From Pachypanchax playfairii (Eukaryota > Chordata > Actinopteri > Cyprinodontiformes > Aplocheilidae), in assembly GCA_006937955.1 (NCBI GenBank), contig SSNP01000080.1:2348439-2412438 (forward strand): DNA of 64,000 bases, given 5' to 3'. The translations under genes and the position numbers were made by a program. Positions 1 to 12,789 of the stretch are shown one piece after another; position 1 is the first letter of the stretch; each line of letters opens with the position of its first letter. A model generated the notes under the pieces. The model did no database searches and was not told the DNA's origin. It saw nothing but the letters and a program-made list of their open reading frames with translations.

Positions 1-907
1 GTGTCACATGAGAACAGCGGCAACAGATATGGGAAGAACTTTATGAAGAAGATTTGATTTGTAGAAAGAACATCACGAGTGTGTTCAGGTGGCGACTTCG
101 ATGAGACAAAAGTTTAGAAAACCTTTTGGTCTAAACTCCAGCTGCTAATTTGTACTTTGATATAATCTCTGAGTGTAATGACACATTAAATTGCATCAAA
201 ATTGCATACAAAAGATCATTCCTGCCTGCAGCCATTAGCCTCCACAACAAGAACAGACCTTGATCGTTATTGTTATATTATTGTCTTCATTATTGTTTTT
301 ATTGTTGGAAAAAAAAAAACTACTACAACGTTGAATTTCCCTTCTGGGATAAATAAAGTATTTTTCATTTCATTTTAATTTCATTTCATTTCATTTAAAA
401 AAAAAAAAAAGAACTGGGAAAATTTTAGTGTTCTAAAATGTTGGACTGGTAGTGTGTTTGTTGCATATTTGTGCGTAAAGAGTGTGCACAAGTATTCATT
501 TTGCACACTGACTTGTCATTATAATGCAATGCAGTTCAGCAGCATTAAAAAAGACACCTAAAAGAACATATCTGTAACGTAGTGTCAACATACTTTACAA
601 AGGAAGGTATTGTTCCAGGTTCCTGCTTCGAAGCGGGTGAAACTCCTCTGTGCTGTAAATTACATCAACTTGTCAAACTAAATAATCAGCTGATATTAAA
701 ATGACTCACCTTTATCTCTCAGTCATATTGATTCATCTTTGTCTTTTAATTTGGAGCCTTTTTTTTTTCTTTGGACTTTATTTTGTGAGTCTTTAATAAA
801 TTCGGACACTTCATGAGCTTAATTTCTCATTCGTCCACGAATAACTTTATGACGAGCATAATTCGGTGTGTAAATCTTGTTTTTATCTTTCCTGCTGCAT
901 GACACAG
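1..907. other. Upstream/intronic DNA of inava
   Basis: No coding exon was recognised here. The first visible inava exon begins at 908 in mid-codon, so this stretch is intron, unless the missing first coding exon lies here unrecognised. It holds the LINE remnant described separately at 203-410. The rest is AT-rich sequence without clear structure. Confidence 0.6.
203..410 (+). mobile_element. 5'-truncated LINE 3' end with TTTCA-rich tail
   Basis: Bases 213-263 read, in one frame, as a short open stretch beginning RSFLPAAI and ending in TGA. This resembles the last residues of reverse-transcriptase ORFs of Rex1/L2-like fish LINEs. It is followed by a short 3' UTR containing gaatttcccttctgggat and AATAAA, then a TTTCA-type simple repeat and an A run. 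That order is the usual structure of a truncated LINE insertion. The family assignment is from memory; the truncation and tail are seen directly. Confidence 0.6.
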
Positions 908-3900
908 GCTCCGACAGCCCGACCACACACACGAAGGATGTGACCACGCACACACGGGCCATGAAGCTCAAACACCAGGCTCTCAAAGACCAGCTGGACA
1001 AATGCATACTGGAGCTGAAGACGCTCTGCATCCGAGAAGCTGTACGTAATGCTGCCGGTCTGTGAAATCACAACTAAAGGGTTATAAGATAACGATAAAC
1101 AAATGTTCTGTTATTCAGATGTCGGTTGACCCGTGTGAATAAAACTGCAGTGAGATTAAACCAGCTGTTGCTCTGCACAGTCAACATGTTTTATGATTCA
1201 CCGCCTCCTTACAGAGGATTAAACTGGTGGGGCACTTTTGTACAGGGTTTAATGACACATTGAAATGCAGGTTAACCAAAGTTAGTTTCACACACTCGTA
1301 CAGGGAAGTTTGGAACTGAAATGTGTGAACATCTTTCTCAGTATGTTAGCAATCTGCAAGATGGGCATTCACATGTTTGGCTAGACTGTAGTTCATGTGT
1401 GAATGAGCGTTTGTTTGGATCCAGCTCGAACTCTTTCTCACGTATTGTCACTTGAATCCATTTTAAAAGTGGACACACACTTGTACTTAGGTGTGTTGCT
1501 TCAGGGTAAAATCCCAGAACTGATCACTGTTTCCTCCCGACACCCGGGCTTGGCTCTCCTGTCAGGACTTGCTCTGTTGAACAGATAGAAGTCACGATAC
1601 CACTCCTTCCTTAACACTTAATATTTTGTTTACAGCTAAAAAATATTTTAGTTTTGAATGTCTTTCAGTCAAATGTGTCGCTTTTCTTTCATGAAACTCA
1701 ACAGCACGTTGTCATTCTCTTGATTTTTATCCATTAACGAATTGATTAGAAAGTGAAATCCAAAGAATGTCGTTGCGAAAGAAAATCCCTGCTAATACAG
1801 AATTATGCAACATTAGTTTGAACCTGTATGTCTGAACACGTCAGATCAGATACGATTGTTCCGTAACGGCTGTGGAGACGATTGAATAAACTTTTAGTAA
1901 GAGTCAAACTGAAACACAAGGAAAGATTATCAGTTTTGATTTCGAACAATTCGTTGTTTTGATTAACTATGTAACCATCTGGCCCTGAAAAAAAACAAAA
2001 ACCAGAATCCTTCAGTCCTTTTTAAACACAAGCGTATATGCTGTGGTATTCTGATTGTTCCCTTTGTGTTTAGGAGCTGACGGGTCAGTTGTCAAACGAT
2101 TACCCTTTACAGCCAGGAGAGAAACCTCCACAGATCCACCGTCGTATTGGAGCTGCATTCAAAATCAATGATCAAAACATCCCTGATTCAAAGGTACGAA
2201 AATCAGAAATCACAGTTTTCTATGTTGCATGAAGCTAAAAGACGTACTTTGTTTCAGGACTTAGGTTTTTGTCTCTGTGTGTCTTTAACAGGACTCAGAA
2301 CAGAGTTTATTGGATGCTGAGTTAGCGCTTCAGAAGAAGATTTATGAAGCTGCGTGCAAACTGTATAAGGAGGATCACCTGAGCAAGGCTGTGAGGAGGA
2401 GCCGCTTGCAGCAGTGCAAGATCGAGGAGAAGAAACTCAAGAAGCTTCAAGAAACAGCCTTTGAGTTGCAACTGGAGCGTGGCCGATCATCACCACTCCC
2501 TGCTTTTAACATTACACAAGGTGACAGCCCCCAGTCCAGACGAGGTGCTGGATGACAGCTTGAAGATAAATCTTCTTTATAGTTGCTTGTGATTTTCCTT
2601 CTGTAATTTAAGACATTTCAAATGTTTGTTTTATTTCATAAATCGAACTCTGGACTTGTCGTTTTTTCAGATCTTGGCACGTCCGATGACAGTTCTTTAT
2701 CTGATTCTGTGGGGCAAGATGAAGGTAAGATTTAACTTGTTCCAGTTTGTGTATAAATAGAAAATCCGTAGTTTTTCTACTGGGAATGAGCACAGACGTT
2801 TTGTTTTCAGGCAACTATAAAACATGAACATGTAAAAACACTTTAGCTAGTTCTTATACAGTATGTTTTCATGGTTTCTTTTTATAGAAGTAGCTTTTCT
2901 AAATGTTTTCTGTTGTGATAAATAATTAGTTTTATTTTTAACTCCTTTAAAATGCAAATTTTATCATTCTATAGAGGTTTCAAGCCAGTCCTCACAGCCG
3001 TCCTTGGGACTCCATTATCCAGGGGAAAGTGATCCTCCCCTGCCTTCCCGAACGTCCCCACATTCCTCTGCAGACGGCTCCTACGTGTCTCACTCTGTGA
3101 CTCCTCGGTCCCAGCCGCTGAACTCCTGTCTGTCTCCCAGTCCTAGTCTTTACTCTAACATGAGTTTCAACTCAAGCCCTGTGTATGACCCTCCTCCCAT
3201 CCAGCACTCCCCGTGGACAGAGTCTAGTCTGGACCAACCTTACCAGAAGAGCAAGAAGTTCCCCAGTAATGTGAGGTAATGCAGATCATTCATCATCACT
3301 ACTTCCTGGATCTTTAACTCCCTCTGGAATCTAAAAACAGAAGATATGAATCATGAGTTTAAATGAGTGAAGAGTGTAGTTTAAGATCTGTGGAAAGTTG
3401 GAAATAACTTATAACATCACGACCTGAATGAACATCTACACCAACGTGTTTTGATATGTAGTGACCTTGTTAAAAATGACGCTCTTTTCCATCAGTGTAG
3501 ATGTTATTTAAGTTCTGTAAGGAGGCAAATTTCTAATGTAAATGCTCTTTTTGCTCTCATTAATGTTGTGAAGTAAGCAGGGCTGTAGCTGGTGTCCATG
3601 TGCAACGCTGCCATCTATTTGTGGAGACATGTTACAACACTTTACATTTATCTGTACATTTTTTTCCACTTTGCTATTCAGACTGTCACAGAAATGTAGT
3701 GCAATCTTTTATGTACAAAGACTTCTCAAATCTTAAAAATACTCCTTTTGATCATTTATGTTCCCACAGTATCAACAGCAACTAAGTATCTGACAAAAGT
3801 ACCAATGAGAACTTTTTGTTTTATTGAACTTCTTGAACCTTTGCTGCGTAAAATATCTTTCATATCCAGTTAATATCAACCCTTCTCTCAACACAAATTC

Positions 3901-5681
3901 TTCTGAATATGAATAACATCTAAGATGTGAATATTTCCTTGTTCACCAGGAGGTGAACGTGCTACTATCAGAGAGTTGTGGGTAAAAAAGCAGAGCTGTG
4001 GCCTCATGTTGCATAAATATAAACAATGTTGTATTACATTTTTGGGACATTTCAAAGTGCAGGCAGACAGTTTCCTGTTGAGTCCAAAACAAGAACAGAG
4101 ACAGTAACTCGAGTGTTGCTAGTGTTTCTAAAGACGAGTCGAGTGGACCCAGTTTAAAACATCTTCTACCTCCTGCTTGTTTGAAACACTAAAGAAATCT
4201 CTCAGTGTCCGATCATACGATCATGAGAAAAACTCTTTTGTGTTTTCAGCAGTCCAGCCAAGTCCGACATCTTGCCGCCGTTGGAGTCTTGCACACTGCA
4301 GACCAGTTTACCACAGCAGCTGTCCCACCTGAGTGTGGGCCGTTCACTGTCAAACAGCATGCCCTCCACACCTGACATGCGTGTGCACAGACAACTCTCC
4401 CTCAGGTAGCTCCTCATCACACTCATCAACAGGGCTGCGTGCAAACAGCAGTGATATTATTTACCTTTTTATATTCTGTTATTTAAGAATATTCATGACA
4501 CTATTTTAAAGTTTTTCTGTCATAGTTGAGCATCTTTGTAAAACACAGGACTGCTGTTGATTCATTTGCTGCTGTGATTTCCACAGACTGTCCAGTACCG
4601 AATCCCCGGTTCACAAGGATCGCGGTCGCACCAGAGGTCCTCGGAGGCGACTCACAGAATATAAAATAATGTTACCAGAGACACATTCTCCTACATTGAG
4701 CTACATAAACCATGCTAGCTCTGAGGATAGCAATTCTGAAAAATCCTTTTCTTCCTATAGTAGCGCCCCATGTCAGGACTTTCCCTGTAATGTGCCCCAA
4801 CAGTATCAGACAGGATTCCCTCATCCCAGTCTGGAAGGCAGCTACAGACATCCAGCTCTCCCACCATCTGGCTTTCATCATAATCCCAGGTACCTGTTGA
4901 GCCCTAACGGACAGAGAACCTATTACCAAGAAGAAATGGTCTACCTACGTGACCTGGACATGGCTCAGAGCCGTTTCCCTCCGCAAACTCCCAACAGATA
5001 CGACTATTGTTATGTAGATGCAGCTGTACCCCACCAGAGAGCACAGAGGCTTTTGCCACCTGATATCAGAGTAACCCCCCCTGCACAGATGGACCATGCT
5101 CACTACCATCCTAATGGTCTCCCACGCCAAGTAGTGAATGAGCAACTGAAGTCATGGCACCGGCGCAGTCAGTTCAGAGCTCCAAGGTCCCGTTCTCTGG
5201 ACAGACAGGGAGCAGTCCGAGTAAAAAACACACCAGCCAAGGAGTCGAGCTACTACACAAAGTACCACGAGCAAGTAAGCACACAGAACTAATGTTGTTT
5301 TATTGTTGTTGGGGGCAAATGGCTTGTGAATCTTTGGATTGTAATAAATAAAACTGAGAAATAAGACTGTGTTCATATGATACAAACAGGAGCTTCATGT
5401 AGTAAATCTACTCCCAGATCTTCATATTTTATAACAGAATATATTCAGACATTCTCAGTTATTCAGTTTTTACTTCAAAAATGCTTTAACTAGTAAAAGT
5501 AACAAAATACCAAGTCAGCTGTTAACTTTGACTCAATATCATGGCTTCATCTGTGATTTAACATTCATATAATTGTTTTTATTTCTAGGGAATTCAAAGA
5601 GAAACATTTCAAAGTGCTGCAGAAGATGCTCAGCAGCCCTGGCTATTAGACAATGGAACCCACTATATGAGCCAGGTGTGA
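908..5681 (+). CDS. inava: Innate immunity activator protein (INAVA / C1orf106-like), 3' part
   Basis: Eight coding exons are visible: 908-1041, 2074-2193, 2292-2520, 2671-2724, 2975-3275, 4250-4405, 4587-5274 and 5589-5681. They join in frame to 591 residues plus TGA. The first enters in mid-codon, so the N-terminal exon is missing or unrecognised. The N-terminal third matches the CUPID (DUF3338) domain of human INAVA: a coiled region ending CIREAELTG, then the conserved PLQPGEKPPQIHRRIGAA and a charged helix with EEKKLKKLQE. The remainder is Ser/Pro/Tyr-rich and probably disordered, with the conserved SLDRQGA motif and a C-terminal SQV, a possible PDZ ligand. In mammals INAVA binds cytohesins/ARNO, stabilises epithelial junctions and amplifies pattern-recognition signalling. 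Teleosts may carry two paralogues; I cannot tell a from b. Confidence 0.9.
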
Positions 5682-6716
5682 AGAAAAAACTGTCCACAAG
5701 AAACTCCTTGTTCTGTTAAGTTACTGTCGTCATTCTGTTTACTTTACTTGTTGCATTTGAACAAACAAAATGCTGAATTGTGCAACAGAATCCAGTCTAC
5801 CAAAACATTCTCATGATGGGTTTGTTGTGTTGCTGTAATGGTATTTTGCCACTCTGTACTGAATATAAGTTCTTGCAGTTCAGAAGCTGAAACATGAACT
5901 GAATATGTGTTATAAAAGAAGTTTTATTCTGTTTACTGTAACATCTGTCAGCTCAGATCAGTGATGAGTTCCCAGAAGACTGAAATGTTTAAATCAAACA
6001 GACACGTTTACATGTGTGTTCTAATAATGGATAAAACAGGAGCTTTGACACAAACGATACTAATATTTTCCTTTGTTGTAATGAAACTGGTGTCATTTCA
6101 AAAATAATGTTTTATTTGATGAATTACAAATATTATGATGTTTTAGTATTTCTTTTTTCAGTTTGGTCGACAAGAAATTATGTTTTTATTTTCAACAAGC
6201 TGCTTAAAGAAAATGAATCTGTAGTTTATAATAAATATAAACACCCTATCCTTATAACACACCAGGTTTAACTAACTTGTGCTGTGTTAGGTCTTGTATC
6301 ATGTATTTTTAGAAACAACATTTATTTGGCTTTGCCATTTAACTGAAATAACTAACCAAATTAACCGACTAGTTGAAACAAGGTACTAATTTAATCATGA
6401 AAGTAGCAGGTTCAGATTGAAGTAGGGTCTCGAAACTCAACAGTTAGTAAGATGTTGTGATGAAATTTGAATCATTAGAGTTTTATCTGTAATTTTTAAT
6501 GTTTTTTTCTCTTTATGTGGCAGATCAGTCTTTTTTGTAGTGTAGCAACAGTAATTATTGTCATGAGCTGTATTCTAAAACACTACAAATGTTTCTTTGA
6601 GAAGCAAGGGTCATCCACTCATATCCCAAATAATGAATTATACACATAGGTTGGGAAAAAGCCTTAACTACTGCATTTTAGTTCCAGCTGCACACTAACT
6701 GATTTCTCACAGTGAT

Positions 6717-6747
<31 letters not shown>

Positions 6748-7320
6748 TAATTTATTGTGATTTGCAACACTGGACCCTTGGAAAGTCAGACTTGAAATAA
6801 AAGCAGACATGGACCAGAGTTGGAGAAACAAATTCAATGTTAAAACCAAAATACAATCACGTTGCCTTTTGTGCCTTTTTTAAAACTGTCTTTCTATTTA
6901 TCTGTTTTAGTAGTTGTCATTGGTCAAAGTGTTATCCGAACTAAAAAATGTTTTCCCTGTGGAAGTAAATAAAAAAAAGTATTGTTTTATATTATTTAGT
7001 TTCCTTGTGTTGTGCTTTTTTGTTTGTTTTTTAACTTGTGTTTTTGACTCTTTTCCACTTGGCTTTTCTGTATGGAAATTTATTTCATCAATAGATTTCA
7101 TTTTTCTCTGCATGAATTTATTTTGCAAATTTAAAGATTCTATAAATGTTTTCCTCTACTTGATCACGTAAAAAAATCTTAAATTTTTTCGTCATTTTAA
7201 TACCAAATTTTTAGAACATTTAGAATAATTGAATTTGAAACTGATCCTCAAGAAGGGAAATCAATTTTTTCCATTGGATTTTTTTGACACTTTGTTCACT
7301 AAAGGCTTTTATTTTGGTAA
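5682..7320. other. inava 3' UTR and inava-adipor1 spacer
   Basis: The inava 3' UTR starts after the stop codon. A canonical AATAAA at 6230-6235 is a plausible polyadenylation signal, though others cannot be excluded. The rest is AT-rich intergenic sequence with a TG dinucleotide run at about 6721-6746. No gene was recognised. Confidence 0.6.
6721..6746. repeat. (TG)13 microsatellite
   Basis: An uninterrupted run of about thirteen TG units follows a T run in the spacer between inava and adipor1. Confidence 0.9.
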
Positions 7321-7428
7321 AGCGGAAGTCGAGTCTGCTTAGCGGAAGTGATCTGAACTTGCGGATATAATCGGGTTTCGTACGACGATAAATTATTTAC
7401 TTTCCTGTTCAGGAGTCTTCCTCGTCAG
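7321..7428 (+). promoter_or_regulatory. Probable adipor1 core promoter and noncoding first exon
   Basis: The octamer-plus-one agcggaagt occurs at 7321-7329 and again at 7341-7349, twenty bases apart. Each contains the GGAA core bound by ETS-family factors, common in TATA-less vertebrate promoters. About 80 bases later, ctcgtcag|gtaact is a good splice donor, placing the end of a noncoding first exon at about 7428. The start site was not determined. This is inference from position and motifs. Confidence 0.45.
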
Positions 7429-8266
7429 GTAACTTTAGTGCGTGTAGTTGAGTACTTATAATCATCGTTAGGACAACTAATCGTTCAGCTGACGTCGTTG
7501 GTTGTAGGTTTTTTAAATCATTTTTTTCTGGCAGCAGTTAAATTAAAAAAAAACAATTTCCTGCTCGGCTGCCGAGCGACAGCTCAGCGTTAGCTCACAG
7601 GTAACATTTAACTGTCTTATTTCTGTGACCAGGTGGTTAATTTTAACCTCATCTTCACTCCTTATTTATAATTTTAGCACCTTTTTGCGAAGTATCGCGC
7701 TGTTTGAGTGAATTCCGGTTGAAATTGGCTGCGGTTGTTTACATTGTGTACTTGATGTTCCGTTTGACGCTTTGCTAACATTATTCAACATATCCGTCTT
7801 TCAGCCTTTGACAAAAAAAAAAAAAAAGCTGAGAACATTGAGAACATGGTTACATGTTTCCTGTGTGCTTTTAGAAAAGGGTTTTCTTTGTTGTCATGAT
7901 TTCGGGGTTCTTTTCCTGCCGAGCACCGAACAATGAGAACAATAGCACGTTTACTTTTAAATGTCCAGTACTTCATTTCTTTTATTTCAGACATGGATTT
8001 TCTCCAATCGGTTTTGAGTTTTCTTTACCTGACTGCTTTTAGAGATTCAGACTGTCTGATGATACTGCTGCTATTGAATTTCTTGATTATTACGAGGTTG
8101 ATTATAAAACATAAATATATACATACGGATTGAATTTTCCACTAACTCGTTGACACGCTTGATTAGTTCTGTTGATTGTCATTGTGGTTCTTCAGAAGGA
8201 AAATTCCAGTGTGCCATCTTGAAGCAGAATACAGACACTGTGAGCGGGTCACCAGGCAGTCTCCTT

Positions 8267-11200
8267 ATGTCAGGCCGAAACGGGTCTGCCAGTGATTCAG
8301 ACTGCCGGATCTCTGAGGACTGCAATGTCTCAGATGTGGAGCTGATGGAACTCGGGCCACTGCTGGAGGAGGGAGGGGGGCGGCAGGGGCCATCTAAAGA
8401 TGTCCATCCAGAGGTAGGACTGTCACAGAAACATCCATAGACAAGCGGTTGTAATTTTGTGCTCAGTAACCGTGATCTCATTCAAGGGAGCAGCGATGCT
8501 TGCTGATGAGGAGGAAGATGATGATGATGAGGTGGGGGAGGTTCTGACCTTACCTCTTCAGGCTCACCATGCCATGGAGAAAATGGAGGAGTTTGTACAC
8601 AAGGTAACTTGAGTTTTTTTTTTTTTTCAGTTCAATAAGCAGAAATATGTTGGTTTAATTAAAGTCAGTGAGTCACTGACGATGTGATTGTGGTTCTTAT
8701 CTCATATGTCACACTCTCAGCTGCAAGAGCGCACATCCATTTTCTTCTGCACCCTTATTAAATAATGCAGTGGCCACTTTAAATAACCTGAAACTTAGCA
8801 CTGAGCTATTGGTTTACATCAGTTCTTACCAAATAACTGGGTTTACTATAAAGTTTAAGGTCACAGGCATTACATCTGTTTTATTATGGAATTGGGTTAA
8901 TCAAAATTTGATGGAATAAGTATTTTTCTGCTTTAAACACAAAATGTGTTTGTGTTCTTGTTTTAAAAGAGTTTGAGACCAGCAGATAAAAAGCAGATAT
9001 TTTTTCTACATTATCTGAAAGTGTTTTCTTCTTGCTCTGAGCTTGCAGGCTTAGGGTTAGTGGATTTTAAATTTCGGTCTGTGTTTGTGAGTAATATTTA
9101 GCTGTTTTTCAGGTTTGGGAGGGACGCTGGAGAGTCATTCCTTTTCATGTTCTGCCTGATTGGCTCAAGGACAATGATTACCTCCTGCATGGACATCGAC
9201 CTCCGATGCCCTCCTTCAGGGCCTGCTTTGGAAGCATCTTCAGAATTCATACAGAGACGGGAAACATCTGGACTCATCTGTTAGGTGAGCATCAAAATGA
9301 TTCTGTTTCCAGTCGTCATCATGTGTTTCCTGCTGCTTTTCGGTTTCATAAAGTAGTTGACGTCATTCTTTCTCCGCAGGTTGGATATTATTCGTTTGTC
9401 TGGGCACTTTAACCATGTTGCGCCCCAACATGTATTTTATGGCACCGCTGCAGGAGAAAGTTGTGTTTGGGATGTTCTTCCTCGGAGCTGTTCTCTGCCT
9501 CAGCTTCTCTTGGCTTTTTCATACCGTCTACTGCCACTCGGAAAAAGTGTCTCGCACATTCTCCAAGTAAGGACTCGCATGGCTAAAAATCTTCCACAGG
9601 TGTCCTTAACAGATGATGATTTTCATCGTCAGGTTTTCTCCTGATTTTCCAAAATCTACAATTCTTTTCCTTTTTTTATTTACTATCAAAAGGTTCAGTG
9701 TTGTAGATTGATCAAAATTTTACCAAACCATCTAAGAAACTAAGCCCTTATTTCGCCTTGTAGCACATTCTTTTCATTGTTTTCTGGCAACACTGAACAG
9801 CTGTCTGTCTTGTTTTTCTCCCCCTTCTAGTTTTTTTTTCTTTTTTTGTCTGAGATTGATAAAGCTGCATGTTTACGCTGCCCACATGTGTTTTGAGTTT
9901 TAAGCTGTTCTTGATGAGCTGTAGACAGAAGAAGATATTTTTATCACACAGTCCACACATACAAGCAGACACAAAGAACTTAAATTTAGCTTGAATTATC
10001 TACACAATCTTTACAGTCTGTGCTGGATTTGTATGTTGTTTTCAGAAGTATAGAAATAGTTTTTAATATTTATCAGATCTGGACATGAATGAATAAAGTT
10101 GAGTTTGGGGATTAAATTGTGCAGGAAACCCGAACTTTACCAATGTGAAACAGACATAGCAGTAAAGTGTAACTCTTTTTTCATTATATGTTTTCAGGGA
10201 GGTTAAAAAAACTTGTTTTGTGTTTTAAATGTGGTGCTTTTGTCGCTGTGACTTCCTTCAGGCTTGACTACTCGGGCATTGCTCTTCTGATCATGGGATC
10301 CTTCGTGCCCTGGTTGTACTACTCGTTCTACTGCTCCCCTCAGCCTCGACTTATCTACCTCACCATCGTGTGTGTTCTCGGCATTGCTGCCATCATAGTT
10401 GCCCAGTGGGATCGATTTTCTACACCTCGCCACAGGCCTACAAGAGCAGGTACTTTGAAACCTGACAGTTACATGACGCTGTTTGCATCAGGTTGTAGTT
10501 TAGGTTTTTCCCACAAAGAACATTCTTTTTTTACTGAGTGCAGAGACGACGTTAGAATATTATTGTTTTTTTTTATCTTTCCGTCCATCCATTTTCTTTA
10601 CCTGCTTGTTCCTGTTGAGGGTCACGGGGTTGTTGGTGTCTATCTCCAGTGATCATTGGGTGAGGGGCGGGGTTATATGATGGACAGGTCACCAGTCAAT
10701 CACAGAACCACATCAAGACAGACAACACTCACACCCACGGCCAGTTTAGAGTCATCAGTTAACCCAACATTCATGTTGTTGGTCTGCCAGTTGTAACATG
10801 TACAGGATGATATCTTCAATAAAGTAATTCCTGTCACTTCTGTTCTTAGGCGTGTTCATGGGTCTCGGACTAAGTGGCATTGTCCCCACCATGCACTTCA
10901 CCATCGAGGAGGGCTTCGTAAAGGCCACCACAGTTGGACAGATGGGTTGGTTTTACCTGATGGGTGCCATGTATATCACTGGTGCCGGTCTGTATGCAGC
11001 CAGGATCCCGGAGCGGTTTTTCCCTGGGAAGTGTGACATCTGGGTGAGTCCTTGAAGTGTCTGAGTTGAAACAACACGATATGTAACATTTTCACTGAGA
11101 CAAAAGTTTGTTTTACCATCACAGCTTTACTTTTTCTTTTACTTTACTTTTTTTAGTTAACTCTGAGTTTACAGGAACTTGGTGTTTTAAAGTAAGTGAA

Positions 11201-12789
11201 GACGACACTGTGAATGAAACTGTCTCCTCCCACCCGGAGCAGCTGTCAGTCGAAATGCTTTAAAAATAGTTTGAAGGTTGTTACTTAAAGTAACTAAATG
11301 TTGAAACAACCACTGGATTAATGCTACTCAGGCTGTTATGGATGGAGCAGCTGTATTAACTCTTATTGACACAGACTGCAGCCTCTCTCTCTGCTGCTTG
11401 ACTGTAGTATAAGATCTCATCTCAGATTTAATTGAAATCAGCTATTCTGGAGCTAAAATCTCAGAGTTTGTGTAAGATCAACCTACACACTCCTCTTTAT
11501 TCATAAATATTAGCTGATCCACGTGACAGTTTCAGCTGTTAATGACGTCTTAAAGAGGCCATTTTATACAAACCTCAGGACTTTGTGGTTATTTCTTAAA
11601 TATTAACCAGTAATATTAAACATATCTAAAAAGAACGTCAGGAAACACTGATTAACAGACCTTTCAATCTGTCTGCATTAAATTTTGGGTGGTTCCGGCT
11701 CCTCCCGTCAGGCTGCTTCGTCAGCAGCTCGTTCATATTCATTATTCAAATTTGCTGGACTCTGATTGGCTAACAAACTAGCCTATGAGAGCAAGGTATA
11801 CTGTTTCCTGCCCCGCTGCGCATGGCAACGTCAGACTTTCTCTCTTCCTGTTTGCTACGTTATGCTACAGCTTTTAGCCAGCAGCATGCTAGGCGTGGTT
11901 TCAACTGCGAGAGCTGATGAATACTAACAAACAAAGGAGTTGTGATGAAACAGATACAGGCCGTTCAGACTCGGGAGAAATCAGGTGTTACCACCACCTG
12001 CGTAGTTTGAGAGATTAAAACTGAAAGAGAAGTTGTCGACCTGTTTTCACACCCACTATGAAGGTAAGAACACCTGTGGAGCTAAAATATTCAACAGAAA
12101 CCTCAGAAAAAAAAATTGTTAATGGAAGGGCCTCTTTAAACGTGGGTGGATCTGACAGGTTGTTTGTGATTGCCTCCGATCGGCAAACTTTTTATTTTTG
12201 CTCCATTTGAGAGAGAAGCTCTTCATCATTCCTCATCTCCTCTAACTGGGTCAGAGTCCAGCAGACTGAAAATGAATGTGTCTAGTTTGTTGCTCTTTAC
12301 ACTCGTTGCAGTTCTCAACTTAAACAGTAGGTGTCACTGTAGAGAAACTCATGCCAGAAAAAAAAATTACTTCTCATTTTCAAAATTATAAACTCTTTGA
12401 AATGTGCATTCCTGAAACTTTTTTACTAGTTACATAATAACTGAGTGAATCTGGGTTTACTTGTGGAAAGCTGCTGAAACTGATGCATCTTCATTACTTC
12501 AAAAAGCAGCTGCTTTTCGTTAGTTTTCACATCTCTGCTGCACTCACTTTAATATGTGAGATGTCTGAAGAGCAGTTTCATGTTCCACATCTGGAGGGTT
12601 TGTTTCTGTCAAACACAGGAAGAATAATGTGACTAACACACATCTGTCTTCTTGTTTCAGTTCCACTCTCATCAGATTTTCCACGTTCTGGTCGTGGCCG
12701 CAGCGTTTATTCATTTCTACGGCGTTTCCAACCTGCAGGAGTTTCGCTATGGTCTTGAGGGAGGATGCACAGATGACTCTTTACTCTGA
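8267..12789 (+). CDS. adipor1: Adiponectin receptor protein 1
   Basis: Coding exons 8267-8413, 8487-8603, 9113-9284, 9380-9566, 10262-10449, 10850-11043 and 12661-12789 join in frame to 377 residues, against 375 in human. The first coding exon begins at about 8196 with 5' UTR, and the ATG opens MSGRNGS. An acidic cytoplasmic N-terminus (EEEDDDDE) precedes the conserved VWEGRWRVIPFHVLPDWL and seven hydrophobic helices of the PAQR/hemolysin III family. Zinc ligands of the human structure are conserved: His in SWLFHTVY, Asp in LDYSGIAL, and two His in FHSHQIFHV of the last exon. In vertebrates this membrane receptor with ceramidase activity responds to adiponectin and activates AMPK signalling. 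The last intron (about 1.6 kb) holds a MITE-like insertion. Confidence 0.96.
10579..10790 (-). repeat. Dispersed teleost repeat, reverse orientation (adipor1 intron)
   Basis: The stretch starts ccatccattttctt and contains gggtcacgggg, gatggacaggtcaccagtcaatcacag and an ACACTCACACC-type segment. These blocks, in this order, characterise a very common teleost dispersed repeat. It is the reverse complement of the type seen at about 16862-17108. The family name is uncertain, and the 3' limit is approximate. Confidence 0.6.
11550..12139. mobile_element. MITE-like element flanked by TTAA, with AGAGGCC inverted ends
   Basis: The left edge reads TTAA then AGAGGCC (11550-11560) and the right edge reads GGCCTCT then TTAA (12129-12139). 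This gives short terminal inverted repeats inside a four-base TTAA duplication about 590 bp apart. TTAA target duplications are typical of piggyBac-type transposons. The interior has no long open frame, so a non-autonomous derivative is likely. It lies entirely within the last adipor1 intron. Confidence 0.55.
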
